Shown here: positions 12,401 through 22,310 of the stretch, piece by piece | How positions within the stretch are numbered: position 1 is the first letter of the stretch | Layout of the letters: every line of letters begins with the position of its first letter | DNA from: Trichaptum fuscoviolaceum | Lineage: Eukaryota > Basidiomycota > Agaricomycetes > Hymenochaetales > Trichaptaceae | Assembly (NCBI GenBank): GCA_910574455.1 | Contig: CAJSYZ010000002.1 | Span: 4,613,671-4,677,670, forward strand | Length of the DNA stretch: 64,000 nucleotides | Direction: 5' to 3' | Notes under the pieces: generated by a model | Databases searched by the model: none | Seen by the model: the letters and a program-made list of their open reading frames with translations, nothing else | Told to the model about the DNA's origin: nothing | Made by a program: the position numbers and the translations under genes

Positions 12401-13018
12401 TTCACCTTCCTCCTCTTCTTCAATAGAGCTTGCCTCATTAGAAGTTTCTTCAGAATCTGCTTCAGCGTCTTCATCATCTTCGTCTTCATTGAGATCAACC
12501 TCTGCAAAACGAACACCCTTCGATGACTCCTTCTTAAAAGTTTGTTTCGTCTTGGACGCTGTCGATGAGCCCTACGATTTTCTGAGAATTCGTATGTAGA
12601 GCAAACAGCTATATGTACACACCTTCTTGTTTCTCTTGAAGTCAAACTCTGCAAATCGGATGTTATCCTCCTCCTCAAAGGCATCATCACTGTCGATCTC
12701 TTCATCCTCATCGCTGCCAATCCGATCCTCTTCTTCCCCTTCGCCGATCAAGCGAGGTTTCCTGTGTGTTCCCAGTTCCTCTTCATCTCCATCACCATAG
12801 CCAGCATCTTGCTCTTCCTCTCTGTCAAGAGTGAGCGTGATGTTGGCACGTTTAGTTTTGGGTGCTTCAAAGTTATAAACATCCGAGATCCCAGAGATGG
12901 CTTTAACGCTCCGGGATTTACGCTTCGCATAACCTGCTGCATTTGCTTTGTTAATCGAAAGTCTAGGACCTCCTCTGGAATTTCCCTTCCCGCCTCTTCT
13001 CGAGCCAGCAAGAGTCAT
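9424..13018 (-). CDS. UTP14: U3 snoRNP protein Utp14 (small-subunit processome)
   Basis: Nine exons: 13018-12623, 12571-11959, 11903-11668, 11607-11530, 11471-10641, 10581-9985, 9930-9856, 9796-9515, 9462-9424; 1048 aa. The N-terminus is Arg/Gly-rich (AGSRRGGKGNSRGG). Long acidic tracts around residues 100-260, a Utp14 core (EHLSFPLQAPKPLK, KSKAYRRIQKKAKEKLMAKL) and the conserved C-terminus (NPWL; GSWGGSG; KPNLIKKVAGIDPKSRADYG; VIISEKRDKK; GTIIDPLEKVL) identify it. The last exon of 39 nt is supported by that conserved ending. Utp14 works in the nucleolus in 18S rRNA processing as activator of the helicase Dhr1. It shares a 216-bp divergent promoter with the acetyltransferase gene at 13235. 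Confidence 0.94.
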
Positions 13019-13224
13019 GATACAAAGCAGAGGGGAGGAGGAATAAGATGTGCGCTAAAAATAGCCAGCGTGCTGAACAGAAAACTGTATTCAGGGACTG
13101 AACCCGTGGTAGAAGTCCGGATCCGCGCTCATGGACTGAGACAATAATCAATGATAGTAGTGGTACCTAGTAAAGCTACACGTACTTGTACCATCACATA
13201 TAAGGCGAATCCACGCACAACTCA

Positions 13225-13232
13225 TATATAAA
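13225..13232 (+). promoter_or_regulatory. TATA-like sequence immediately before the GNAT start codon
   Basis: TATATAAA ends two bases before the ATG at 13235. A working TATA box should lie some distance upstream of the transcript start, so this is either chance or a sign that the main transcript begins inside the reading frame. Confidence 0.2.
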
Positions 13233-13234
13233 CT

Positions 13235-13900
13235 ATGGACGACAGGACAGAAGAACAGCGGAAACTAGAGGGCGGACATTCAATAATATTAACTTCGCCT
13301 TCCGGACTTATAAGGCTCCTTCCTCCTGATGCTCGCTACGATGAACAGCTTGCGCAATTACGCTCGCACCCAGAGAGCAGGCGATATATTACGTTCTGGC
13401 CAAAAAATTGCACCGTGGACTTTGTCAGAGGACGACGCGAAAACCGAGCTCCAGATTCAACCATAGTCGATTTCTACATCTTCCTCTGCGATAAGGATGC
13501 GACAGTACAGCCTAAATTTATCGGGATCACAGGCATATTCAATATCGATTCGCTAAACGACGCGTGCTCTGTTGGAATACTTGTCCACCCGGACTACTTT
13601 CGAGGAGGTTTTGCAACACAGGCTCTATACACGCTCCTCAAGTACACATTCGAAGATGAGTCAAAGCACATGTACCGCGCAACCTTCGAGACTGCGGAAA
13701 GCAACGTCAATATGCGAGGGTGGCTAGAGAATGTCGTCGGTACACAACCAGAGTTCCGCTGGCGCGAGGCTTGGAGCGTAGCAGATGACCCCGGGCGGAG
13801 GATAGACGTCATGGGTTATAGTATTCTTAAGCATGAATGGGAAGCAGCTGAGAAGAGAATGGAATCCAAAATGGCCCGTCGACAGAATCCGCAACAGTAA
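13235..13900 (+). CDS. GNAT-family N-acetyltransferase
   Basis: Single exon, 221 aa. The C-terminal two thirds fit the RimJ/RimL-like GNAT fold: beta strands around FIGITGIFNID, the acetyl-CoA pyrophosphate-loop region VHPDYFRGGFATQALYTLL (a diverged R/Q-x-x-G-x-G/A motif) and a later segment with Asn (ESNVNMRGWLENV) typical of RimJ-like enzymes. The substrate cannot be read from sequence; protein N-termini or small amines are both possible. The Lys/Arg-rich tail (EKRMESKMARRQNPQQ) is unusual. It has no introns, unlike nearly all of its neighbours. Confidence 0.8.
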   Translation: MDDRTEEQRKLEGGHSIILTSPSGLIRLLPPDARYDEQLAQLRSHPESRRYITFWPKNCTVDFVRGRRENRAPDSTIVDFYIFLCDKDATVQPKFIGITGIFNIDSLNDACSVGILVHPDYFRGGFATQALYTLLKYTFEDESKHMYRATFETAESNVNMRGWLENVVGTQPEFRWREAWSVADDPGRRIDVMGYSILKHEWEAAEKRMESKMARRQNPQQ

Positions 13901-14033
13901 TTGGACCTCACTCGCACAATATGTCATCAAAATAGAAGAGATATCAAATTGCATGACATAGGACAGTGGATACATAACATAGACACTGGTGTAGAATGCG
14001 ACCCCATGCTCTGCAATAGTAGATAGTGTACCA

Positions 14034-14688
<655 letters not shown>

Positions 14689-14766
14689 TCACGGGAGTTT
14701 GCGAGGAACTGTAAAGGACCACTCAGGCTTGATTAGGGCCGGTGCATGCCATACCAAAACCCCAAT

Positions 14767-14775
14767 AAACCCTAG
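14767..14775 (-). promoter_or_regulatory. Telo-box-like motif (AAACCCTAG on +) upstream of ubiquitin-eL40
   Basis: AAACCCTAG/CTAGGGTTT is a telomere-repeat-like element, 163 bp before the ATG. Such boxes are known in ribosomal protein promoters of several eukaryotes. A CAGTCACG at about 14685, close to the fission-yeast HomolD box CAGTCACA, lies between it and the gene. The regulatory role is inferred from position. Confidence 0.35.
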
Positions 14776-14959
14776 TTCACCAACTTTACGGGTTCTCAAA
14801 ACATTAAGTCGTTTATTTTCTTAGCCATAACGTTTCGAGGTATATTCCGAATTACCTATGCTCTTTAGTCATAGTTTTAGCAGACTTTCTGCCTCCAAGA
14901 GTATACAGAATAAAACGTGTGAAATAAAAAAAAAGTCCACCAATACTTATCTACTGCAC

Positions 14960-16905
14960 TCAAATAACAAGATAATCATCCGCTACGAGTATTGCGTCCT
15001 GCGAGAACACAACATCCTCACCGTTGTCCGCACGGGTGACGCCACCTATACCCATGCCAATCAAGCTCCCTTGTGCAGTAAAGGCAACACGGACGGGAAA
15101 GAATGTGCCTATATCGTCACCGCCGACGGTAAACTCGAGTGTGCCAGATTTTGTATCTGCGTCAGCGGAAATCAATGGCATGGTCCAGTCTAATGAATGT
15201 GTAGACGCGTTCAGCGACCAATCGCCAGTGTGAGAAGAAACAGTCGGATATGACCCAGTCCTGACAAGAATTATCAGTGTGGTGTTGTATGCTTTGGCCA
15301 TGGGAAACATACGGAAGGGGGATAGAGATCACGACGTCATGCAACACAAGGCTATCATTCTCAAGCTCATACTCAATATTAACTTCGCAAGTTCCGTCAT
15401 TTGAAGGCGTTGGCCAGCAGTTTACTGGAGAGATATTAGAAATATATGTGACTCTAGAGTATAGAATTGCTTACTTGACAGTGGAACATGAGTTTCGTCC
15501 TTGCCAGTGTATCTCCACTTCAAGACAGCCAAGCTTTGGCTGACTGGGAATGACCTCGCCGGATCCTTCAGCGCTACAACACGCTCACCAGTTGGCCCAA
15601 ACTTCGCGACATTAGGGTGTTGCTTAAATTGCAACTCTGAACTTGTGAAGTCTGCGTTTAATGGAGATAGGGCAAGCTTGATCTTCGCAAGTGCTGGATC
15701 AGAGACTTGCAGGTTCATGTCGCCCTTTAGTTCTAGAGACTTCAGGCCACCTTCCCGCAGTAGTTGTAGAGAGATGTTCTCCTTAATAACGACATGTACA
15801 CTGTACAAATGAATTTATTTAGCGTTTGCAAACGGTTCAAGATATGACTTCACCACGTACCCTTCCGCAGTTACAGCAGGAATGCTTCCTCTTGCACCGT
15901 TCGCTGTACCATGCGGCTCAGGCGAGCTCATTGCCGCTGGTGTGCCAGGAGCAGATATACCAGGGGTAGGCAAGTCGTCCGTGATGACCGCTTCCCCACC
16001 CAGCACATCTAGCAGTTCCGCATTCCTAGCCTTCTTACTACTACCAAGCTTCATGCCTGAGCCCTTGAACGCCGGAGCCTTCAAAGATGATGGAGCAGGA
16101 GATGATGTGCGCTGAGTTACTGGCGAAGGTGAAGGCGCCTCAAAGCGCGGTACGGGAGAATACGCGCCCATACCAGAGCCAGAAAAGTTGCTACCCCCGC
16201 CGGTGGAAGCTGCACGCCGTTGCTGCTCTCGGCGCTGCATTTCAAGTTGTTTCGCACGACGCTTGAGCTCCTCTTTAGCTTCAGCCTCTTTATTCTGACG
16301 TATAGTGATGTGAGTAGTGCTCGTGGAACAGGAGTTGATAACTTGGAACATACGCGGGCAATTATCTCCTGGATCTTTTCTTCATGAGACTCCATCTCCA
16401 GCACATTCTTCACTTGCATTAAGTTGATTTGTTCCCGATAGCCCAAGCTTACGATTTCATCAAACGCCCCAAGCAGCTCGAACGCATTCTTCAAGATTTC
16501 CCGCTCTTCGGCTGTGCGGCACATATCAGACACGACGCGAGCAAACAGATGGAGAGTGTCAATGTCCTGGAGGATGTTAGAGGCTTTATTGGTGATGAGG
16601 AGGATATATAGGTCTTCGAGTGGCTGATACACATAGCGCACTTCTGAGGTCTCGACAGAGGTATGTTGGGAGCCAGCAGGTATGAGCTTTGGGAAGGATG
16701 CAAGCAAAGATTCTATCCGTGCGCGAGTCATCTCGCGAAACTGGCGGGAAATAACAGCTGCACATCATTGTGTAAGGTGCGTTCATATATTGGAATACAA
16801 CGTGCACGTACGCTTTCCCGCCTTGGTGCAAATGGACGCGGCTAATACGACCTAAGTATGTCCAATAATGAGATGAGGAAACAAAATAGTGACAATATGT
16901 ACCAT
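14960..16905 (-). CDS. RET2: Coatomer subunit delta (delta-COP / archain)
   Basis: Seven exons: 16905-16903 (start codon only), 16851-16812, 16757-16354, 16294-15861, 15800-15475, 15424-15313, 15260-14960; 539 aa. The N-terminal longin-like domain (VVLAASICTKAGKPVISRQFREM) and helix LLITNKASNILQDIDTLHLF are typical. A charged coiled linker (KEELKRRAKQLEMQRREQQ) and a Ser/Pro-rich hinge follow. The C-terminal mu-homology domain starts at VHVVIKENISLQ and has INCWPTPSNDGTCEVNIEYE and ends FSQDAILVADDYLVI. Delta-COP is part of the COPI F-subcomplex acting in Golgi-to-ER retrograde transport. It is divergent from COG8 with 287 bp between start codons. Confidence 0.95.
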
Positions 16906-17192
16906 GGTGCTTTTCTGATGCCTTTAGCACTGGCTGAGCTGAAAAGATATGTCCGCTGAGACTTTTGTATTGAGTTTGCCCGGTTGAAGACGATATAAGC
17001 AGAAGGCAAGTACAGCACACTGGACGGTCCAATTCTTGGTTCTATGGACGTGTACGGACGTGTCGCGTGGGAAACACCTCTCGCAGTTTGCTCCCGCAAC
17101 GAAGGTGACGGTGAACGAGACTTGCACATAGTGGTACAGTATGTTCCGCTGTCTCTGTCTCTGTGGAATAATTGATTGACACATTCACAGTC

Positions 17193-18857
17193 ATGACTGA
17201 TAGCAATACTAGTGAACAATCACTTTCGGATATCCTCTCAAATGGCTCTTCGAGCTCGAGCACTCTACGCGCTCGCTTTACCTCCCCAGAGATTGCATCC
17301 TACCTCACGCGGCTCACGTCTTTGCCCCTCTCCGAGATCCAACAAACACCCGCTGCACTTGCTTCGGAAGCCTCACAGCTAACAAACTCGCTAACCTCAC
17401 TCTGCACCACCGAGTACCCAACCTTTCTTGCTTTACACCGTACCTCTTCCGTCCTCTCCAGCACGTTATCCTCTCTATCCTCGTCTCTCTCTTCCCTTAT
17501 CTCTACTATACCCGCACTTGAAACCTCCTCTCGAAAATTTGCCGTTGAAACACATGATGTGCAAGACGCTCGACATAAGGCGCGACTCGTCCTCGCTCAG
17601 CACGACGCGCTGTCCGACGTTCTCGAGCTCCCGGCGCTCGTCGATACGTGTGTGCGAAATGCGTACTACCAGGAAGCGATGGACCTTGCTGCACACGCGC
17701 GTGCGCTCGCAACCAAGTTTCCTAACGTCACTGTCGTGCAAGACGTCGCGGCAGAAACAGCGCACGCAATGCGTCTCATGCTCGCGCAGCTATTGTCCCT
17801 CTTGCGTGCCCCGGCGAAGTTGCCCGCGTTGTTCAAAGCTGTGTCGTTCCTTCGTAAAATGAAGGCTTTGGATGAACTAGACCTCGGACTTGCATTTCTG
17901 ACAAGTCGTCTTGTCAATCTAAGGAGCATTCTCGAGAACGTCGACGCTGAGCGGTCGGGATCGGACTCTGCGCGGTATCTGAAACGGTACATCGACACCT
18001 GGAGAGAAGGCGTTCATGATGTTGTCTCACAATACACTACCATTTTTCTCGAGCGCGGGCCATCGGAAAATGTCGCTGGTGAATTACAATACCTACTTTC
18101 CACTTTCGCATATCAAATGCTCCGCACATTACTTCCAGCATTAGCTGCGAACTTGTCAAAAGTTGATGATGCAACATCGTTAACGTCACTTCTTACTCAA
18201 CTAACCCATTGCTCGACGTCTTTTGCGCGCCTGGGGCTCGACTTCCGTGCAACATTGCCTCCACTATTTGAGGAGGCAGTGCTGAACCGGTTTAATCACT
18301 CCGTAAAAGAAGCAACAGATAAATTTTTGTTAACAATATCCGACACTCAAAAATACAGCAGGCAACCATCGGCTGCCCTATGTACGCCTGCAGCTGTGTC
18401 GTCACCCCCAGAGGACACTTCTCTTCCCGACTCCGTTCGCATGCCCCCTCATGTTCTATCTTCATATCCACCCCTGGCAATCTACACGAACGCCATCCTC
18501 TCCGCCCTGAACAATTTGCGACTACTCGCTCCCGCTTCGTTGCTCTCGCCAATCCTTGCTACACTAGATGAACAACTCGGACGAACCTCCTCAACCTTTT
18601 TACTTTACTGTCAAGTTACTCTTGACAACCCAGCCATCCTTCGACGTTCATATAATAGCGACGAGGAAGCTCCCGACCAATCTCGTATAATAAAGGCTGC
18701 CGCAAAAGTCTTTGCGAAAGTTCTCATCCCTTACGCTCGCAAAGCACTTATAGAGGGTGTATATGGGGATTCTGGAGACATAGGTTTTGGAAAAGAACTC
18801 AGGGATTCAGCACTACAGTGGGATACCTGGCTCACACCGCCAACCGCCAATTCGTAA
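17193..18857 (+). CDS. COG8: Conserved oligomeric Golgi complex subunit 8
   Basis: Single exon, 554 aa. The N-terminal half has the Dor1/COG8 pattern: SPEIASYLTRLTSLPLSEI, then a heptad-rich coiled coil (TLSSLSSSLSSLISTIPALE), KARLVLAQHDALSDVLELP and CVRNAYYQEAMDLAAHARAL. The middle has LRKMKALDELDLGLAFLTSR and RYIDTWREGVHDVVSQY. COG8 belongs to lobe B of the COG tether, which captures COPI vesicles recycling within the Golgi. I chose MTDSNTSEQ as start; a Met seven codons upstream (17172) is in frame. A Ser/Pro insert near residue 410 replaces a conserved region and is probably a disordered loop. The gene has no introns. Confidence 0.88.
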   Translation: MTDSNTSEQSLSDILSNGSSSSSTLRARFTSPEIASYLTRLTSLPLSEIQQTPAALASEASQLTNSLTSLCTTEYPTFLALHRTSSVLSSTLSSLSSSLSSLISTIPALETSSRKFAVETHDVQDARHKARLVLAQHDALSDVLELPALVDTCVRNAYYQEAMDLAAHARALATKFPNVTVVQDVAAETAHAMRLMLAQLLSLLRAPAKLPALFKAVSFLRKMKALDELDLGLAFLTSRLVNLRSILENVDAERSGSDSARYLKRYIDTWREGVHDVVSQYTTIFLERGPSENVAGELQYLLSTFAYQMLRTLLPALAANLSKVDDATSLTSLLTQLTHCSTSFARLGLDFRATLPPLFEEAVLNRFNHSVKEATDKFLLTISDTQKYSRQPSAALCTPAAVSSPPEDTSLPDSVRMPPHVLSSYPPLAIYTNAILSALNNLRLLAPASLLSPILATLDEQLGRTSSTFLLYCQVTLDNPAILRRSYNSDEEAPDQSRIIKAAAKVFAKVLIPYARKALIEGVYGDSGDIGFGKELRDSALQWDTWLTPPTANS

Positions 18858-19008
18858 CTGTCGCTTCCCCTCGCATTCTCTCGGATACTGTTAATTTGGA
18901 CTACTCTCACAATGTATAACATTTACACCTGCGATATTGCTATATGTACACAATAGTACACTCAATTTGCTCTGGCTTGGCTTTCGTTCCATCGCATACT
19001 TGATCCCC

Positions 19009-19913
19009 TCACAAAATAATGTTCTTAATACCTACGATGGCGGCCGAACCGAGAGCGAACCATCCAAGTGTCGCGGACCACTCGTTTTTCTGGCCGCTCC
19101 ATAGTGCGACTGCGTCATACACAACGCAGCTGCCGAGAATAATATCGGAGAAGCTGGACTGAGAAGCGGTTTTATTCGGTCAGATGTTCGCGCACGCTCT
19201 GAGAAAGACTCACTGCAACAGCGAAGAAGCCACCTGCCAGGATCTGGACGATTGGCGTAGGAGGCGCAGCCAGCCTCTAAAGAATTTGTCATTACCATGC
19301 TTCAGGACCTACAACCTCTTCGTCAAGCTTACCAGATACACACCGCCGTTGTCAATCAGATCCAGCAAGCCGATGCCGGCGGTAGTCTTCACGACCCAAT
19401 GAGTCAAGGCATTCCGCTCACTGATGTCCGGAAGTTGTGTGACAGCATAAAGATGGGCGAACGAGTTGATGCAGACAAGGATTTGAGAGAGGCCGAATTG
19501 CTCTCGATTCCAGAAGAACATCCAGCCGGCTTTACATTCGCGATAGCATGAGCTGTGCTCTGCACGTGCGCTTCAAGATAACTCACAAATACACAGGTTT
19601 CCGAGGACGTAAATTGGAACATAATTCAGCTGTGCTTGATCCACTTCGCCAACATACAGCTTGCGAATCCATGCAGCCTGGAGGATCATTTGCGGGAAGA
19701 AGAAGCCGCCGATGAAATAGGGGTTCGGGGAGAAAGCATAGTGATACTTCAAGCATGTTTGAGCGTCGGAGGTCGAATGAAAAACAGAACTCATACTTTG
19801 TCTGCGATGTCCTTCATGCTCGGTTTGCTAACGATTCCGTAGATTTGTGCGCCGAAGTTAGTTGCAAATGCGCCAGCAGCGGCCATTCGAGCTGTTGAGA
19901 GATCGTTTCCCAT
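19009..19913 (-). CDS. Multi-pass membrane protein, fungal (DUF1774-like, tentative)
   Basis: Five exons: 19913-19797, 19746-19587, 19529-19333, 19276-19214, 19158-19009; 228 aa. Hydrophobic stretches alternate with short polar loops: PYFIGGFFFPQMILQAAWI, YVPIYVLGNLCISGWMFFW, GLSQILVCINSFAHLYAV, ALTHWVVKTTAGIGLLDL, PIVQILAGGFFAVASSFSD and the C-terminal GWFALGSAAIVGIKN. That suggests five or six membrane segments. I believe it belongs to a fungal family of unknown function resembling DUF1774, but I cannot confirm this without a profile search. There is no clear signal peptide. Confidence 0.65.
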
Positions 19914-20202
19914 GTTTTTACTGAGATGATGGTAGTAGAAGTTCGAGGTATGCGGACGATAAACAGAGGTTTTGTACGTAGGGGGAATGCACCCGGTTGT
20001 TGGGGGGCTGAGACGATGACGAATATTCTGGCAGACATCGATCGTGGATAATTCATGACTGGGACGATCGTGGATCCTCCAAAACCATCATCAGCTCGTC
20101 GCTGACCTCATTGAGATGCTTCATATGCACTTGCCTTTTCCGAAATTAAGCTTTTAGACTAACTCACTTTTTCCAACTTGATTTTGCCACTGCGGCTTTT
20201 CA

Positions 20203-22310
20203 ATGTTTCTTGCACATCGCCTCCTGTCGCGACATCGTCCTGGTCGACAATTCGCAGCAGTAGGCTCTGTAAGATATGTCTCGGCGCCTAGCTCCGCAGC
20301 TGTCCACTCGTCTATACGAGAAGCCTTCATAGACATACGCAACTCACTGTCGCTCATCAACCAGGGAGAACGAGTAAAGGTGGCAGAAGACCAAGTCAAG
20401 CAGTTGACGGATGAGCTTGCGGTAAGTCTCTCCTTCTGACAATCTTTTTTCTAGCTCACGAAACTCTCCTTCCAGAATGAGAAACTTTGGACAGACGATT
20501 ACAACGCTGCGTCACGTTTGCAACAGCAGCTCTCGCACTTGCAGAAGCAAACGACTGCCCTTCGAGAGATCCGAAGCTCGTTTGAATCCCTGGAGGAGCT
20601 CACTTCGCTTGCCGACTCATCCAACGATGCTGAAATGTATGAAGAGTTGCTTCCCGAGATCTTGTCACTGAAGAAACAAGCCGCGGAGCTCACCAAGGCA
20701 CTTCTGCTCTCCGAACCTGCGGACGCGAATGGTGCCTACATCGAAATCAAGTCTGGATCTGGCGGGACAGAGGCATGCGACTGGGCTGGTATTCTTGCGC
20801 GGATGTACGCTCGCTGGGCCCAAAGTCACGATTTCTCGGGTCCGTCCATTCTCGGTTCCTCACTGCATATCCCAAACTCACTAACTCGCATTTCATCTGC
20901 TCTAATTCATAGTCAAAGTCATTGATGAGACCCTTGGAGAAGTCGCTGGCATCAAGCAACGCACGCTACTTGTTGACGGGCCGTACGTGCATGGTTACGC
21001 ACAATTCGAGTCTGGCATCCATCGTCTTGTTCGCATGTCCCCATTCGACGCCGCGGGTCAGCGCCACACATCCTTCGCATCTGTGCAAGTCAGCCCCTAC
21101 TTCGGTGATGCCGAGGAGGGATCCAGCGACAAGGGCCTGATAGAGATCAATCCAGCAGACTTGAAGATCCAGACAATGCGTAGCTCGGGTGCGGGTGGAC
21201 AGCATGTGAATAAGACTGAGAGCGCAGTACGCATCACACACATCCCGTCGGGCATTGTCGTTGCGGTACGTTGAAATGGTTAAAGCAAATGTGAAGAAGC
21301 CTCACCTCATTTTTCTCCCGTCATCAGTGCGAACAAGAACGTAGTCAAGCGCGAAACCGCGCGGTTGCCATTTCTATGCTGAGATCACGCCTGTACAATA
21401 TTGAACAGCTGAAAAAGTACGTCTATACCACATGCGTCGAGCGAGGCACATTAAACGCCGCAAACTAACCTTGTCAATCATAGAGCGCAAGCAAAGACGG
21501 CTTCTTATAACAAGCTACCTGAAATGTCCTGGGGATCTCAAATTCGCTCATACACACTGCAGCCGTACCAGCTCATCAAAGATGTACGAACTGGATATGA
21601 GGTTGGCACGGGCGGCGTCCAGGCTGTTCTTGATGGTGATTTAGACGGGTGAGTCGATCCTCTGCTCCAATGTATGAGTATCACTTCGCTATTCGCGTCG
21701 TTTTTTTCAACAATGGTCCTTCTTCCCAATTTACTTCTGGATTTCAACAAAGAATGGAGAGCGGAAAAGGCGATTGCATTCGGAGCCGCTCTATCCTGTC
21801 GGCCTTCTAATCCCCTTTTTTCATATGCAATACGACTTTGGGTCATGTTCATTGAATTGCGGATGGTGGCGATGACGATTGGGTGCGCTTTCCCCCTTCA
21901 TTAGACCGTTTTCAAGTCCACGCGTAGATGTGACGGGGTTCTCGGACTAACTTGAATTTGCATCTGTCACCGAATGGTGGCGGTGCTCGTCGATCATTTC
22001 GCATGCGTCGCAGACACAATCTCCTTATTGAAAGTGTCTTCCTCACTATGTTTTTTGCAGAGACTCCGTTCTTTCTCTGAACAACACTGTTTTATTTCAT
22101 GCTCCTCCAAACATGGTAAAAGACGGCTCAATGAAACGTGCTCGGCGCCGCTCTAACCTCTTTCCCTCCTTCCTTCGCATTCTAAGCGTACCCCTTTTCC
22201 CCACATCATGCTTCCTATGAACCTTACTCACTTTCTTGTCCACGCGCAGGTTTATGGAAGCTGGGCTGCGGCATTTCAGGGCATCGGCTTCACCTCCGTC
22301 ACGTTTATGA
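20203..22310 (+). CDS. Organellar peptide chain release factor, RF2 (PrfB) type
   Basis: Six exons: 20203-20421, 20476-20839, 20913-21265, 21328-21416, 21484-21648, 22250-22310; 416 aa. The first ~30 residues ([17 protein letters not shown]) look like a mitochondrial presequence. The helical domain 1 ([20 protein letters not shown]) is full length. Domain 2 starts at [18 protein letters not shown] and carries the stop-codon tripeptide S-P-F at 21038-21046. Domain 3 has the catalytic GGQ loop at 21194-21202 ([20 protein letters not shown]) and the RF2-like end [20 protein letters not shown] ... [18 protein letters not shown] is the RF2 motif for UAA/UGA; RF1 and yeast Mrf1 have a PxT-type motif. 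The last intron is 601 nt, ten times the local norm. Confidence 0.9.

Noticed and set aside
17428..17862. 144-codon open frame inside COG8
   Set aside because: It is a shifted frame of an intact, conserved COG8 gene.
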